From positions 62,001 to 126,000 of the forward strand of contig JAJEFA010000010.1 in the NCBI GenBank assembly GCA_022820725.1: a stretch of 64,000 bases of DNA, given 5' to 3'. Source of the stretch: Candidatus Binatia bacterium (GTDB taxonomy: Bacteria > Desulfobacterota > Binatia > Bin18). The notes under the pieces were generated by a model. That model was not told where the DNA came from, searched no databases, and saw nothing but the letters and a program-made list of their open reading frames with translations. Both the position numbers and the translations under genes were made by a program. The stretch's first letter is position 1, and each line of letters starts with the position of its first letter. Below are positions 9,287 through 18,381 of this stretch, one piece after another.

Positions 9287-10411
9287 TCACTCCGCGATAT
9301 TCGTTGTTACCACCTCAGTATCAACCGGCGCTGAGCGCGGCTGCGGTGTCCAGCTTTTGAGTTCTGGGCCGACCTCTCTGGCAAATAATTGCATGCAGCG
9401 TTCCACCTGTTGGTACGGCTGGCTTTGATAGCTAAAACAGCCGATTACCTCAAAGTCGCCAATAAGCTTACGGCGGCGCTCAAGCTTTTTCAGCAGCGTG
9501 TCAGGATTGCCCCATAAATTCGCATTCAGAAAGCCCTCAACAGCAACATCCGGGTCAAGCTGCTGCATCATCTCTGCGGTCCGCGCATAGTGTTGGTATG
9601 ATTTCCCAGCTTTCGCAAAATGTTCTCCCAGCATCTCATAATGTTCCATCACCGCCCAGTAGTAGCCGACGATATGTTTCCGGGCGACCTCTTCGGCTTG
9701 GCGGCTCTCTTCATAGCACGCCACGAAATCGCCGCAGGTCACAGGCGGAGCGTCTGCGCCATGGTGATGCACGCGATACATCTCTCGGTACTGCCAGATA
9801 GAGTCTGCGACTTGATCCCAGTCAGCCTGGGAGAACATCATCGCGCCGAGACCTAATCGGGCGGCCACCTCGAACGATTCTGGCGACATACAGACCATAT
9901 AGCGGCGATCTTTGAAGCTCTGAAACGGGCGCGGGCGCACCTCAACCCGCTCTTGTCTATAATAGGGCGTGTCGGCCTCAACGATCCCGTCTTCCAATCC
10001 TCTGAGCACAATCTCAGCGGCCTGATTAAAACGATCACGCGCTTCGGACATATCAACCCCAAAACCACAGTATTCGCGCTGGGCAAGCCCGCGCCCAAGC
10101 CCCAGGACGGCGCGGCCGTCAGACAGGTGATCCAACAAGACCATTTTTTCCACGACCCGCACAGGATCGTTCCAAGGTAAGATAATCACCCCAGTGGCGA
10201 GTTGGATGCGCTCTGTTTGCGCGGCGAGATAGCTCAGATATTGCATGTTGTCGGGACACATCGCGTAGTCAAAGAAATGGTGCTCAACCGGCCATATAAT
10301 ATCAAAGCCGAATTCCTCGGCCTTGAGAGCCAGCCGCGTCTCCTGTTTGTACATCTCCCGGTCGTCGTACTGCGTGTGGTTTTGCAACACCATCGACATT
10401 CCAAGTCGCAT
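9287..10411 (-). CDS. LLM-class flavin-dependent oxidoreductase
   Basis: 374-residue luciferase-like protein. Seen: MRLGMSMVLQNHTQYDD, AEEFGFDIIWPVEHHFFDY with the paired His typical of the luciferase alpha-like clade, NDPVRVVEKMVLLDHLSDGR and VLGLGRGLAQREYCGFG. The C-terminal 25 residues are low-complexity Pro/Thr/Val and look like a tail. The stop is followed in 46 bases by an SDR, and the start faces the LLM gene at 10608 across a 196-base AT-rich gap that must hold both promoters. Substrate unknown. Confidence 0.9.
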   Translation of the reverse strand: MRLGMSMVLQNHTQYDDREMYKQETRLALKAEEFGFDIIWPVEHHFFDYAMCPDNMQYLSYLAAQTERIQLATGVIILPWNDPVRVVEKMVLLDHLSDGRAVLGLGRGLAQREYCGFGVDMSEARDRFNQAAEIVLRGLEDGIVEADTPYYRQERVEVRPRPFQSFKDRRYMVCMSPESFEVAARLGLGAMMFSQADWDQVADSIWQYREMYRVHHHGADAPPVTCGDFVACYEESRQAEEVARKHIVGYYWAVMEHYEMLGEHFAKAGKSYQHYARTAEMMQQLDPDVAVEGFLNANLWGNPDTLLKKLERRRKLIGDFEVIGCFSYQSQPYQQVERCMQLFAREVGPELKSWTPQPRSAPVDTEVVTTNIAE

Positions 10412-10607
10412 GCTCGTTCCTTTCTTCCCGCGCTATGTTCCAACAAAGTCTGCCAGGCGATAATATATAGTCATATACGCAATACTTGCTACATCATTTG
10501 AGCCAGGCTGAGGAGAGACAAGATTGCGGTAGACAACCCGCTCTCACTCGTATCGCCAGGGAACGGTTCGCCACGTCCGCACCGATCCACACCAAGGAGG
10601 GACAGCT

Positions 10608-11492
10608 ATGACAGATTTTGGCATTGTGACCATTCCCACCCATTACACGATCCAACCGGTGGATCTTGCTCGCTGGCTGGAAGCGCACGGTTTTGAATCT
10701 CTCTTCTTTGGAGAACATACCCATATTCCGACGAGTCGCCTCAGTCCGTTCCCTGGCGGTGGAGACCTGCCAGGTTACTATAGTGAGTTTTTTGACCCCT
10801 TTATTGGCCTGACGGCCGCGGCCGCAGTGACCCAGAAGCTCAAGGTTGGCACCTCAGTCTGTCTCGTCCCAGAACACCATCCGATTACTTTGGCAAAAGC
10901 AGTCGCCTGTCTGGACCGCGTCGCCAACGGGCGCTTCGTGTTTGGCATCGGCGCCGGCTGGAACGCAGAGGAGATGGCCGACCACGGAGTCGCATTCAAA
11001 AACCGGTGGAAGATCACCAGAGAGAACATTCTTGCCATGCGAGAGATATGGACCAAGGAAGTGGCCGAGTTCCACGGCCAGTTCGTCAACTTTGATCCGA
11101 TGTGGTGCTGGCCGAAGCCTGTGCAAGCGGGAGGGCCGCCCGTGCTTCTGGGAGCCAGTTCCACGTGGTCACCCAGGCGCATCGTCGAGTACTGTGATGG
11201 CTGGTTTCCGGTTGATGGTCTGGTCGAAGGGCTGGAGGAACTCACCCAGGGGCTGAATGCCATCAGAATAGAGGCAGACCGAGTTGGGCGCGCCATGGAT
11301 GCCTTCGACTTGACAGTGATCACCTGGGTCTTGACGGCATATGCACAAGCGGCCCCGAATGCCCTGCAGCGGTTGCACGAACTGATTGCGCTCGGTTTTA
11401 CCCGGATTGTTTTTTTGATTGAGCCGGCCACCCCTGAAGTCCAGTGGCCCATCTTGGAAAAGGGAGCGAAACTCATCCAGCACTTTCGGTAG
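10608..11492 (+). CDS. LLM-class oxidoreductase, F420-type subfamily
   Basis: 294-residue member of the short F420-dependent-like branch of the luciferase superfamily. Seen: FGIVTIPTHYTIQPVDLARW, ESLFFGEHTHIPTSR, the core HHPITLAKAVACLDRVANGR with FVFGIGAGWNAEEMADHG, and PKPVQAGGPPVLLGASS. Whether it uses F420 or FMN cannot be read directly; the GAGWN motif and length fit the F420 group. AAGGAGG at 10593-10600 sets the start. It ends 12 bases from the convergent SDR at 11505. Confidence 0.88.
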   Translation: MTDFGIVTIPTHYTIQPVDLARWLEAHGFESLFFGEHTHIPTSRLSPFPGGGDLPGYYSEFFDPFIGLTAAAAVTQKLKVGTSVCLVPEHHPITLAKAVACLDRVANGRFVFGIGAGWNAEEMADHGVAFKNRWKITRENILAMREIWTKEVAEFHGQFVNFDPMWCWPKPVQAGGPPVLLGASSTWSPRRIVEYCDGWFPVDGLVEGLEELTQGLNAIRIEADRVGRAMDAFDLTVITWVLTAYAQAAPNALQRLHELIALGFTRIVFLIEPATPEVQWPILEKGAKLIQHFR

Positions 11493-11504
11493 AGACGGAG
11501 CGAA

Positions 11505-12263
11505 CTACTGCGCCACATAGCCCCCGTCTACGGTCATGGCATGTCCGGTGACAAACGAGGCCGCGGCCGAGCACAGCCAGACCGCAGCTTCCGCCACTTC
11601 CTCGGGTCGGCCGATACGCCCAATGGGTTCCACAGCAACAAATCGTTCCTCAAGCTCGGGCATGCGGTCTAAACTGCGCTGGACCATAGGCGTCCGAATC
11701 ACCCCTGGACAGACGGCATTGACCCGAATACCAGACTTTGCATATTCCAAGGCCGCAGTTTTTGTGAGTCCGACAATGCCGTGTTTACTGGCGCCATAGC
11801 CAGCCGACCGACTGCCGACCAATCCAGCGATTGAGGCCGTGTTGACGATAGCCCCCTCACCCTGTTTGAGCATCTGCGGGATCTGGTATTTCATGCCTAA
11901 CCACACCCCTTTGAGATTAATATTGATAATCCGGTTCCACGCCTCTTCCGTCCAGTCTGCGGTCGGTGTCAGCACCATACCCTCAATGCCAGCGTTATTG
12001 TGGGCGTAGTCGAGCCGGCCATACGCAGCAACGCTTGCCTGTACGAGGGCTTCGACTTCGGACGCCTGGGAGACATCGGTTTTCACAAAAAGCGCTCTCC
12101 CATCTACGGACTCGACTAAGCGGACGGTTTCTGCTCCGCCAGCCGTATCGACATCCGCAACCACAACCGTCGCCCCTTCACGCGCAAATGCCAAAGCCGA
12201 CGCCCGCCCAATCCCCGAGCCCGCGCCCGTAATGAGCGCGACTTTTCCGTCCAACTGCCCCAT
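11505..12263 (-). CDS. SDR family oxidoreductase (FabG-like)
   Basis: 252 residues; close paralogue of the SDR at 8479-9240 (near-identical N-terminus GQLDGKVALITGAGSGIGRA and C-terminus SFVTGHAM.VDGGYVAQ). Motifs: TGAGSGIG (about 13-20), NNAG, catalytic Ser in NTASIAG, YGASK for Tyr/Lys. The insert after NNAG (GIEGMVLTPTADWTEEAWN) differs most between paralogues and is likely to shape substrate choice. Convergent with the LLM gene at 10608; transcribed towards it, 30 bases downstream of the sulfite dehydrogenase cytochrome gene, but the change of function suggests a separate unit. Confidence 0.93.
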   Translation of the reverse strand: MGQLDGKVALITGAGSGIGRASALAFAREGATVVVADVDTAGGAETVRLVESVDGRALFVKTDVSQASEVEALVQASVAAYGRLDYAHNNAGIEGMVLTPTADWTEEAWNRIININLKGVWLGMKYQIPQMLKQGEGAIVNTASIAGLVGSRSAGYGASKHGIVGLTKTAALEYAKSGIRVNAVCPGVIRTPMVQRSLDRMPELEERFVAVEPIGRIGRPEEVAEAAVWLCSAAASFVTGHAMTVDGGYVAQ

Positions 12264-12293
12264 ACTGTGACCTCCTGTCCTTCTGAGTCTGTC

Positions 12294-12635
12294 TCATTTC
12301 TCCGGTCCGTAGTGTTCGACCAGATAGTCAATAATAACCGTTTGCTCTGGCGGTGTAATCCAGCCCGCGCCGAACTGCTCAACCATGTCCTCCATCACCC
12401 ACTCCCAGGTTGCGCGATTGAGTCGCTGCGCTTGGACAAGCTGAAAGCTGTGACAGGCCGAGCAGTATTCCCGGGTCAGCACGTCCGGGCCGGGGTTTGC
12501 TTCATCGATCACCGGCTTCTGAACTGCCGGCACTGCTCCCGCTGGTTGATTGTTTTCCTCTCCAACGGCCAATCCCCACACCAGAGCAAGCGCGCTGCCG
12601 ATTATCACAAGGCTCGCCGCACTCCTGGGTCGCAT
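12294..12635 (-). CDS. sorB: Sulfite dehydrogenase cytochrome c subunit, SorB-like
   Basis: 113-residue exported monohaem cytochrome c. An N-terminal signal-like hydrophobic stretch (about 5-24) is followed by a short mature part with one haem site CSACH (Cys58, Cys61, His62) and a downstream Met-rich helix (WVMEDMVEQFG) that could supply the axial Met. Its ATG is 2 bases beyond the stop of the SorA-like gene, so translation is probably coupled. In known SorAB enzymes this subunit takes electrons from the molybdenum centre and passes them to the respiratory chain. Confidence 0.82.
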   Translation of the reverse strand: MRPRSAASLVIIGSALALVWGLAVGEENNQPAGAVPAVQKPVIDEANPGPDVLTREYCSACHSFQLVQAQRLNRATWEWVMEDMVEQFGAGWITPPEQTVIIDYLVEHYGPEK

Positions 12636-12637
12636 GC

Positions 12638-13870
12638 TCAGGCCGTGATCAGAACCGGCAGCCGGTGGATGACGTTCCCGAGATAGCCCTTTGGATTCCA
12701 GGGCTGACGAAAGGGCTGGGCGTTCCCTTTGTCATCAAAGGCGCGAGCCCAGATTTCGTAATGCCCTTTCCTGGGCAATGCGAGGTCGCATTCCCAGTGT
12801 GCCCAGGCAGAGGCGTTGGCGGGCTGGGTGAGCATGGTTTTTTTCCAGTGAATACCGAAGTCCGTCGATACCAAGACTTCCTTGACCGTCTCTTCACCAG
12901 CCCAGGCATGCCCCCGCACGGTGATCGACTGTCCGGCCTGAAATTGGGCGTTAGCCTGAGGCGCGGTTATCAGAGATTTGATACGCCAAGCCGTGGCGAT
13001 AACCATATCTTCCTTCGGCGGCCTGGAACCGGGCTCAACCGGATAGGCCGGCACACGGTAGGAGTAGCCCGTCATCTTTTGCGAGTCGTGGACCTGGTCG
13101 CGCACCACAATGCGATTCAGCCATTTTTGAGAGCAACTTCCAATCCAGCCCGGCACAACGAGCCGAACGGGATAGCCGTTGAGTGCTGGCAGCGCAGCCC
13201 CGTTCATCTGATAGGCAATCAGCGTATGCTCGTCCATGGCCTTCTCTATGGGGATACCGCGTGAGAACGGTTGGGCTGACCCCAAGGGCTGGTCCTCGCC
13301 GTAATGAGCCGTATACACCGCCCTTGATTTGAGGCCCGCCTTTTTCAGGACATCCCGCAGCCGGACCCCTGTCCATTGACTGCACGCCACCGCTCCGCGC
13401 GTCCATTGATTTCCACGGACCTTAGGCTCGAACAGCGCCCGACCGTTTCCGCCGCACTCAATCACAGCCTGCTGCGTGACCGAGGGCAACTGCTGCAATT
13501 CGTCCAGACTTAGCGCGAGCGGCGTGGTCACCTCCCCCTCAATACTGAGCGTCCACCCCTGCGGGTCTTTGTTCTTCGCTCGGGCCGGAACCGACCCATT
13601 ATTTCGGACGAAATGCCGAGCCGCAGGGGTCATATCATCGTCGAGCAGGTGGGGCGCAAACTCGCCATTAATTGGTTGACTCGTAAGGACCGTCATACCG
13701 GGTTTTGTTCCTAGCAAGGCGTCGTCGGCCCAAGCCACGGGCAACAATCCACGGCCCACGAGTCCCTTGAGCGCGGCATCCGCACCCGCCCCACAGGCCG
13801 TCAGAAACGCGAGCCACGCTCCACTATGCCCCATATGTGTCAGGAATCGGCGCCGTGAGAATGCCTTCAT
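12638..13870 (-). CDS. sorA: Sulfite dehydrogenase molybdopterin subunit, SorA/SoxC-like
   Basis: Periplasmic sulfite oxidase-family enzyme oxidising sulfite to sulfate. 410 residues from the ATG at 13870, which has GGAGG just upstream; the start at 13933 adds 21 residues with no merit. A twin-arginine signal SRRRFLTHMGHSGAWLAFL is seen at 5-23. The oxidoreductase Mo domain holds the Mo-ligating Cys139 in VIECGGNGR; RLVVPGWIGSCSQKWL follows, and the C-terminal Mo-co dimerisation domain (about 290-410) has VLVSTDFGIHWKK and HWECDL. Tat export fits a cofactor-loaded enzyme. Paired with the cytochrome downstream. SoxC or YedY-like alternatives are less likely because of the adjacent SorB-like gene. 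Confidence 0.9.
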   Translation of the reverse strand: MKAFSRRRFLTHMGHSGAWLAFLTACGAGADAALKGLVGRGLLPVAWADDALLGTKPGMTVLTSQPINGEFAPHLLDDDMTPAARHFVRNNGSVPARAKNKDPQGWTLSIEGEVTTPLALSLDELQQLPSVTQQAVIECGGNGRALFEPKVRGNQWTRGAVACSQWTGVRLRDVLKKAGLKSRAVYTAHYGEDQPLGSAQPFSRGIPIEKAMDEHTLIAYQMNGAALPALNGYPVRLVVPGWIGSCSQKWLNRIVVRDQVHDSQKMTGYSYRVPAYPVEPGSRPPKEDMVIATAWRIKSLITAPQANAQFQAGQSITVRGHAWAGEETVKEVLVSTDFGIHWKKTMLTQPANASAWAHWECDLALPRKGHYEIWARAFDDKGNAQPFRQPWNPKGYLGNVIHRLPVLITA

Positions 13871-14041
13871 ACCCACCTCCTGAAAAATCCACCGTTCATT
13901 CGTCAAGCCAAGGCAAAATACCCCAGGTCTCAAGCCTGAGCAAATCGGAAGGCAATACGGGATAGGCCACCCTCCGACGAAGTGTTAGGCTGTCGCCCAT
14001 CCTCTCACTGCCGACCGTTTGTACCATAAGGAGGTTTATAC

Positions 14042-14668
14042 ATGAGTCGTCCAGCCCTACCGGAAGCCTGGGTACGCATCCCCACACAGGAAGAATTTCG
14101 GGCAGCAATGCCGCCGGGAGCAAAGGGCGTATACGAATTCGGCTTTATCCCGGCCATGGGTCGTTTACTTGCCGCCCACCCGACTATCGGCCGGGCGTTC
14201 GGGAACCTGTTCATGCAGATTATGTTCGCGCCTGGACATCTGAGCCGGGCAGAGCGGGAAATGGTTGCCGGCGTTGCCGCTGCGGCTCAGGATTGCCACT
14301 ATTGAACGCAGTCTCACGCAGAGTTTCTGCGTGTCGAAGACGGCGACCCAGCACTTGTGGAAGCTATCAAAACGCGAAGCTGGAACGCGCTGACCGGCCT
14401 GTCCGAACGAGAGCGGGCCTTGTGTACGCTGGCGGAAAGGCTCAGTGCGACACCCACGCGCATGACTGCCGACGACTGGCAGCCACTCCGTGACCTCGGC
14501 TTTGACGATACCGCCTGCCTCGAAGTCGTACACATCGTCGGCATCTTTAATCATCTAACGCGCCTCGCCGATGGGCTCGGCCTTCAGTTGGACGCCGGTA
14601 CACAAAAAGCTTCTGAGACCGGGGAGGTCTTAGGTACACCGGAACAGGCGGCGGGGCAGGCAGCTTGA
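14042..14668 (+). CDS. AhpD-like / carboxymuconolactone decarboxylase-family protein with in-frame UGA at the redox Cys (candidate selenoprotein)
   Basis: Peroxidase-related alpha-helical protein. The reading frame runs from ATG 14042 (AAGGAGG upstream) to TGA 14303-14305 and then stays open for 121 codons to 14668. Read through, the protein has 208 residues and the site becomes Cys85-His-Tyr-U88-Thr-Gln-Ser-His92, exactly the CxxCxxxH redox motif of AhpD with the second Cys replaced by the UGA residue. Both halves match the family: SRAEREMVAGVAAAAQDCHY before and SHAEFLRVEDGD...TGLSERERALCTLAERLS after. A hairpin starts within 10 bases of the UGA. Selenocysteine is the natural reading; a Cys-to-stop mutation or sequencing error is the alternative. 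Divergent from sorA. Confidence 0.78.
14311..14341 (+). promoter_or_regulatory. Putative bacterial SECIS hairpin
   Basis: Immediately after the UGA at 14303-14305. Upper stem CACGCAGA (14315-14322) pairs perfectly with TCTGCGTG (14326-14333) around the loop GTT; a lower stem GTCT (14311-14314) can pair with AGAC (14338-14341) across a 4-base bulge. The apical loop starts 17 bases after the UGA and begins with G, which agrees with the known spacing and loop-guanosine rule for bacterial SECIS elements. The element is inside the coding frame, as is normal in bacteria. Confidence 0.65.
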
Positions 14669-14900
14669 GAAGTGCTATCTAGCAGTACGTAGGAGCAAGG
14701 CATTTCTCGTGGCCAATGAACAGCAATGCGCTGCCTCTACACACGTATTTCCACTTCATTCCATCCAGACTGCAGTCGCGTTGTTGTATGGACAGCCCTT
14801 GTGGCTACCCGTTCCCCCTTAGACGACCGCATGGGGTCGCCCCTACGAGAAGGCTCATCAAACAACAATGCTCGAGCGGCACCACCGCTCAACAACAACT

Positions 14901-16550
14901 TCAACTCGGAGGTGCGGCTGGCTGATAGTGTGTGTCGGTTTCCGCTGCAGTTTCGGCACTGCCGCTGGAGGCTCCTCCACCCGCGCTTGCGACTTTTTCG
15001 CCTTGCTCCCCGTTTGCCGTATTTCCTGCGGTAACATCAACAATCCGGAAATTGTGCGATGCGATGGTTGAGTTGATTTCAATGGTGTGATCGTCGATTA
15101 TACCCCAGTCACTGTACTGATCATCATCGCAATACACCTGTACAGCCTTCGGGTCCGGGAGTTGCGTCACCTTCCAACGTGTCGCTTCCCCACGGCGTGC
15201 TGCAGTGGCTGCGTAGGTTGAGATGAGCAACGTCCCGTCGGTGACCTCATTACGAGCCTTACAAATACCCAGATTCGGGAAGTCGACGCCTTCTACTGTG
15301 GGCAGCGCAAACTGGGCGTCATGTTTTCCTTTATACACATTCGTCCATGCCCCAGGCCCGCCGATCTCGCTCAAGATCAGTAAGCCGTTCAGCTGACCAC
15401 GTGGATGGGGTTCATCCAACCCAAACGTCCAGGCAAAGCGATCCTCGTCGTCGGCAAAGAAATCTGGACCGTATTCTTTTTCCGCCACGGCTTTGAGACG
15501 CTTCTCTGTGGTCACGTCTCCAACCTCGCGCGCCAGCATTAACGTCATGGTCAGCCAGCGTGGATCGTCAAATGCCTGCACCAGAGATTTTTTGGTGTCG
15601 TTCCAGCCAAGGTCCCGTACCCCGGCCTCATAGAGCGCTAAGCCAAACTCCGGTGCCTGAGGATATAAATAGAATAACGGGGCGAGCATCGACAAACCGC
15701 TTAAACCTGTCGGCGGTGTGTAAGCGAATTCTTCGAGCGGATCATAATAAAACGCGAACGACGCAATATCTCCACGCGCGTTGCGAGTGGTGAAGTGCTT
15801 CTTCGCAAACTCAATCCATCGGTCGTAGACCCAATGCGTCTTGCCACCAAAAATCTTGTCATGCAACTGAAGGCTCAAACCTGCCGCACTCAGACAGTAT
15901 GGCCAAATCTTTGTGTTTTCGCATTGCGGCCCCTGCGGGCGCTCAGACCACTGGTCTTCCAGAAACTCGGAGATACCAGGCTGTGTCCACTGAAACAGAC
16001 GATCGTTATATCCCGTGACCTGGAACGGCTTTTCCCATTTATTGTCACCCGAGACATAGGAGTACGTGCCGAGTAATAGATTAAAAAACCCACGAAAAAA
16101 GAGATTCCCATCCGCGCCTATAGGGTCCGGCTGAAGACCCCAAGGCTCGACCCCGTTGGCAGTCCAGCCCGGCGGATCGTAGCGCCCGCGCACATGCTCA
16201 GGCATAAAGACCAGCCATTCCGGTGGGTATGTATCCTGATGTGGATCGTGGCCGATGTAGGTCAGCCAGTCGACGGCGCCCCAATACGTGACATAGCGAC
16301 CCACCAACTCATCGGCGATACGCGTATAGACCTCACGCCACGCCGGAGTCTGGTCGGCCATGAGCGGCAGGGCGTATGACGTTTCGGACAGATCGAATCG
16401 AGGAAACGCACACATCGGCGGGGTGGTCATTCGATCCCACCAGGGGAGTGGCTCACCGCTACTGCTCCAGTCGTCTTGGGTGGTGGCCTTATCCCAAATG
16501 AACCGCAGCCAGCCTCGCGCACGCGGGTTGAGACCTTGCACACTATTCAT
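14901..16550 (-). CDS. Linalool dehydratase/isomerase-like (Ldi family) protein
   Basis: 549 residues from ATG 16550, preceded by a good GGAGG; the longer start at 16583 overlaps the upstream gene further. The central region aligns by eye with Castellaniella Ldi: GNLFFRGFFNLLLGTYSYVSG (one residue longer than the usual core) and QCENTKIWPYCLSAAGLSLQ, which places Cys210 and Cys219 at the spacing of the two active-site Cys of Ldi. An (alpha/alpha)6-barrel fold is expected. Unlike Ldi it lacks a clear signal peptide and has about 60 extra C-terminal residues ending in a Gly/Ser/Ala/Thr-rich tail (about 515-549). Family members act on terpene alcohols; the real substrate here is unknown. Its ATG overlaps the stop of the SCP2-like gene. 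Confidence 0.75.
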   Translation of the reverse strand: MNSVQGLNPRARGWLRFIWDKATTQDDWSSSGEPLPWWDRMTTPPMCAFPRFDLSETSYALPLMADQTPAWREVYTRIADELVGRYVTYWGAVDWLTYIGHDPHQDTYPPEWLVFMPEHVRGRYDPPGWTANGVEPWGLQPDPIGADGNLFFRGFFNLLLGTYSYVSGDNKWEKPFQVTGYNDRLFQWTQPGISEFLEDQWSERPQGPQCENTKIWPYCLSAAGLSLQLHDKIFGGKTHWVYDRWIEFAKKHFTTRNARGDIASFAFYYDPLEEFAYTPPTGLSGLSMLAPLFYLYPQAPEFGLALYEAGVRDLGWNDTKKSLVQAFDDPRWLTMTLMLAREVGDVTTEKRLKAVAEKEYGPDFFADDEDRFAWTFGLDEPHPRGQLNGLLILSEIGGPGAWTNVYKGKHDAQFALPTVEGVDFPNLGICKARNEVTDGTLLISTYAATAARRGEATRWKVTQLPDPKAVQVYCDDDQYSDWGIIDDHTIEINSTIASHNFRIVDVTAGNTANGEQGEKVASAGGGASSGSAETAAETDTHYQPAAPPS

Positions 16551-17148
16551 GGGTTTCCTCCATTGCCGAGGCGGGCACGTCAAGAACAGGTTTAAAATTC
16601 TTGCTCTTACCCGGAACCGGAGCTCCCTCTCCCACTTGCCACATCATCAGTTTTTCGCGTTGAGCAACGGCCGCAGTCCACGTCGGGTCGAGAGCCTCGG
16701 CCACAGGTTCTCGGGTTATGCGGTCGGAAGCTTTCCCCTGGAGATTCGGCTTGACATAGGCGTCTGGCATGACGTGTGACGGTTGGACGAAACCTGGGAC
16801 AAAGGCCATGACCATTTCATAGAACCACAGTATGCTCGTAGGGTCACCTTTGAGTTCAATTTCCTTTAACGCGAGCCCATTCACGACTTGCGCCAGGCCA
16901 TCCGGAGCCAGAAAAATTCGCGCCCCCTCTGGCGCAGTTTGGAACAGGAGCGTGCAGTGCGCGTCCGGCTCCAATCCAGCGTGCGAAGAAACACGCCGGT
17001 TGCGGAAGACGTAGCTCCGAGACACACCGTCTCTGGAACCAATAGCAACGCTCATGTCTCGTGTCAGCTGTTTTCGTAAGCGTGCGCTAGCCCGACTTGC
17101 GACGGCAAGTAGCAGACCAACGACCCAGAGTACAAAGCGAAAAAGCAT
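16543..17148 (-). CDS. Membrane-anchored SCP2-like lipid-binding protein
   Basis: 201 residues. One N-terminal transmembrane segment (about 2-19) is followed by a basic stretch and then a region resembling the SCP2 sterol carrier fold: DAHCTLLFQTAPEGARIFLA and VNGLALKEIELKGDPTSILW (about 60-110), where the KGD turn is characteristic. The C-terminal 80 residues have no recognised motif. The last codons overlap the start of the Ldi-like gene by 8 bases, so the two products are probably made together, which suggests that the partner acts on a hydrophobic, isoprenoid-like substrate held by this protein. The SCP2 call is from pattern only. Confidence 0.6.
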   Translation of the reverse strand: MLFRFVLWVVGLLLAVASRASARLRKQLTRDMSVAIGSRDGVSRSYVFRNRRVSSHAGLEPDAHCTLLFQTAPEGARIFLAPDGLAQVVNGLALKEIELKGDPTSILWFYEMVMAFVPGFVQPSHVMPDAYVKPNLQGKASDRITREPVAEALDPTWTAAVAQREKLMMWQVGEGAPVPGKSKNFKPVLDVPASAMEETHE

Positions 17149-17215
17149 TGCCTACCTCCAGCAGGCCCTATCCCCCTTGAGAGAGGGCGGCATGCCCCCA
17201 AACTCAACGAGAGAC

Positions 17216-18292
17216 CTACACCACGACTCCCATCTGTCGTAGCAGAGGAACGATCTCCTTACCAAACCGTACGGTGTCATCATAATAGTGCAGAAACTCG
17301 ATAAGCACACCATCCATGCCCAACTCGTATAAGCGGGCCAGTTGCTCGGCGACTTGGTCCGCGGTGCCGACCACAGGCAGCGCCCCGGCCCCCAGGGCCA
17401 GCATCTTGAGGCTGAAACCGCTCATGGACTCACTGCCGATGCTCAGCCCGCTCGCCCAGTTCTGGGCGGCAACCATATCCGTCTGATCCATGATCCGTTG
17501 CACTTCGGCCCGGGCTTCTTTCTCGGTTTCGCGCCACAGCACAAACGGCATCCCCGCACAGCGGACCTGTCGGCCGTACGCCTGCGCCTGTTGCTTGAAG
17601 TCATCCGCCATGTCGGGCGTGGCTTCAGCCGAAGGCGGGGCAATAAAGGCCCAGTCGCACAGGCGGGCCACCAGATCACGTGCCGCGTCGGACGTGCCGG
17701 CGTTCACAATCGGCGGGTGGGGTTGCTGCATGGGCTGGGGCATCACATAGCCGTCTGTGATCTGGTACCAGGGGGAAACATGCGTAAAAGAGCCCGGCTC
17801 CTGAGTCCACAGTCCTTTGAGGATTTCAATAAAGGCCGTGGTTCGTTGGTAGCGTTCTTTATGCGGCAGCAGTTCAATGCCCATCATGCCAAACTCGGTG
17901 GCGCTCCAGCCGCTGACGATGTTAATACCCCAGCGACCCTGTCCGATATGATCCAGCGTCCCGCCCATCTTGGCCGCCACGAGCGGATGAAACACCGGCA
18001 CGTGGACGGTTGAGTAGACCCGAATGGTTTGCGTGGCCGCCAGAATGGCGGCGGCCCAGGTCATGGTTTCGAGCGAGGTTCCCAGATAATTGGTCTCGCC
18101 ACCAAACCCACGCCAGCGGCTAACTGGAAACAGAAAGTCAAATCCCGCGGTCTCGGCCGCCTGGGCGATGTCTTTGTTGGACTCATACGTCCAGTCGTCG
18201 GGCTCGGGTTTATAGCTACTGATGCAGTAGGCATGACTGCAATTGGGCATGAAGATGCCGAGTTGAAACGGATCACGTTCGGATTCCGGCAC
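17216..18292 (-). CDS. LLM-class flavin monooxygenase, RutA/SfnG-like
   Basis: 358 residues; resembles the RutA (pyrimidine) and SfnG (dimethyl sulfone) monooxygenase branch: QLGIFMPNCSHAYCISSYKP at the N-terminus, FLFPVSRWRGFGGETNYLG, VFHPLVAAKMGGTLDHIGQG followed by RWGINIVSGW, and a C-terminal GMDGVLIEFLHYYDDTVRFG. A nearly full-length paralogue sits at 24726-25826, sharing whole blocks such as YKPEPDDWT and IRVYSTVHVPVFHPLVAAKM. RutA itself cleaves uracil and needs a reductase; neither rut genes nor a reductase are near, so the substrate is open. Confidence 0.9.
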   Translation of the reverse strand: MPESERDPFQLGIFMPNCSHAYCISSYKPEPDDWTYESNKDIAQAAETAGFDFLFPVSRWRGFGGETNYLGTSLETMTWAAAILAATQTIRVYSTVHVPVFHPLVAAKMGGTLDHIGQGRWGINIVSGWSATEFGMMGIELLPHKERYQRTTAFIEILKGLWTQEPGSFTHVSPWYQITDGYVMPQPMQQPHPPIVNAGTSDAARDLVARLCDWAFIAPPSAEATPDMADDFKQQAQAYGRQVRCAGMPFVLWRETEKEARAEVQRIMDQTDMVAAQNWASGLSIGSESMSGFSLKMLALGAGALPVVGTADQVAEQLARLYELGMDGVLIEFLHYYDDTVRFGKEIVPLLRQMGVVV

Positions 18293-18381
18293 GCGTGGTC
18301 TCCTTTAGAGGGATATGTGTGACGAACGCATAGCAAGATTGCTAGGCCAACAAAAACGCTCGGATCATGCGTCCGACTGGA

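Noticed and set aside
14894..14903. UGA read-through at the end of the Ldi-like gene
   Set aside because: Reading past the stop gives only three codons before the next stop and there is no SECIS-like hairpin.
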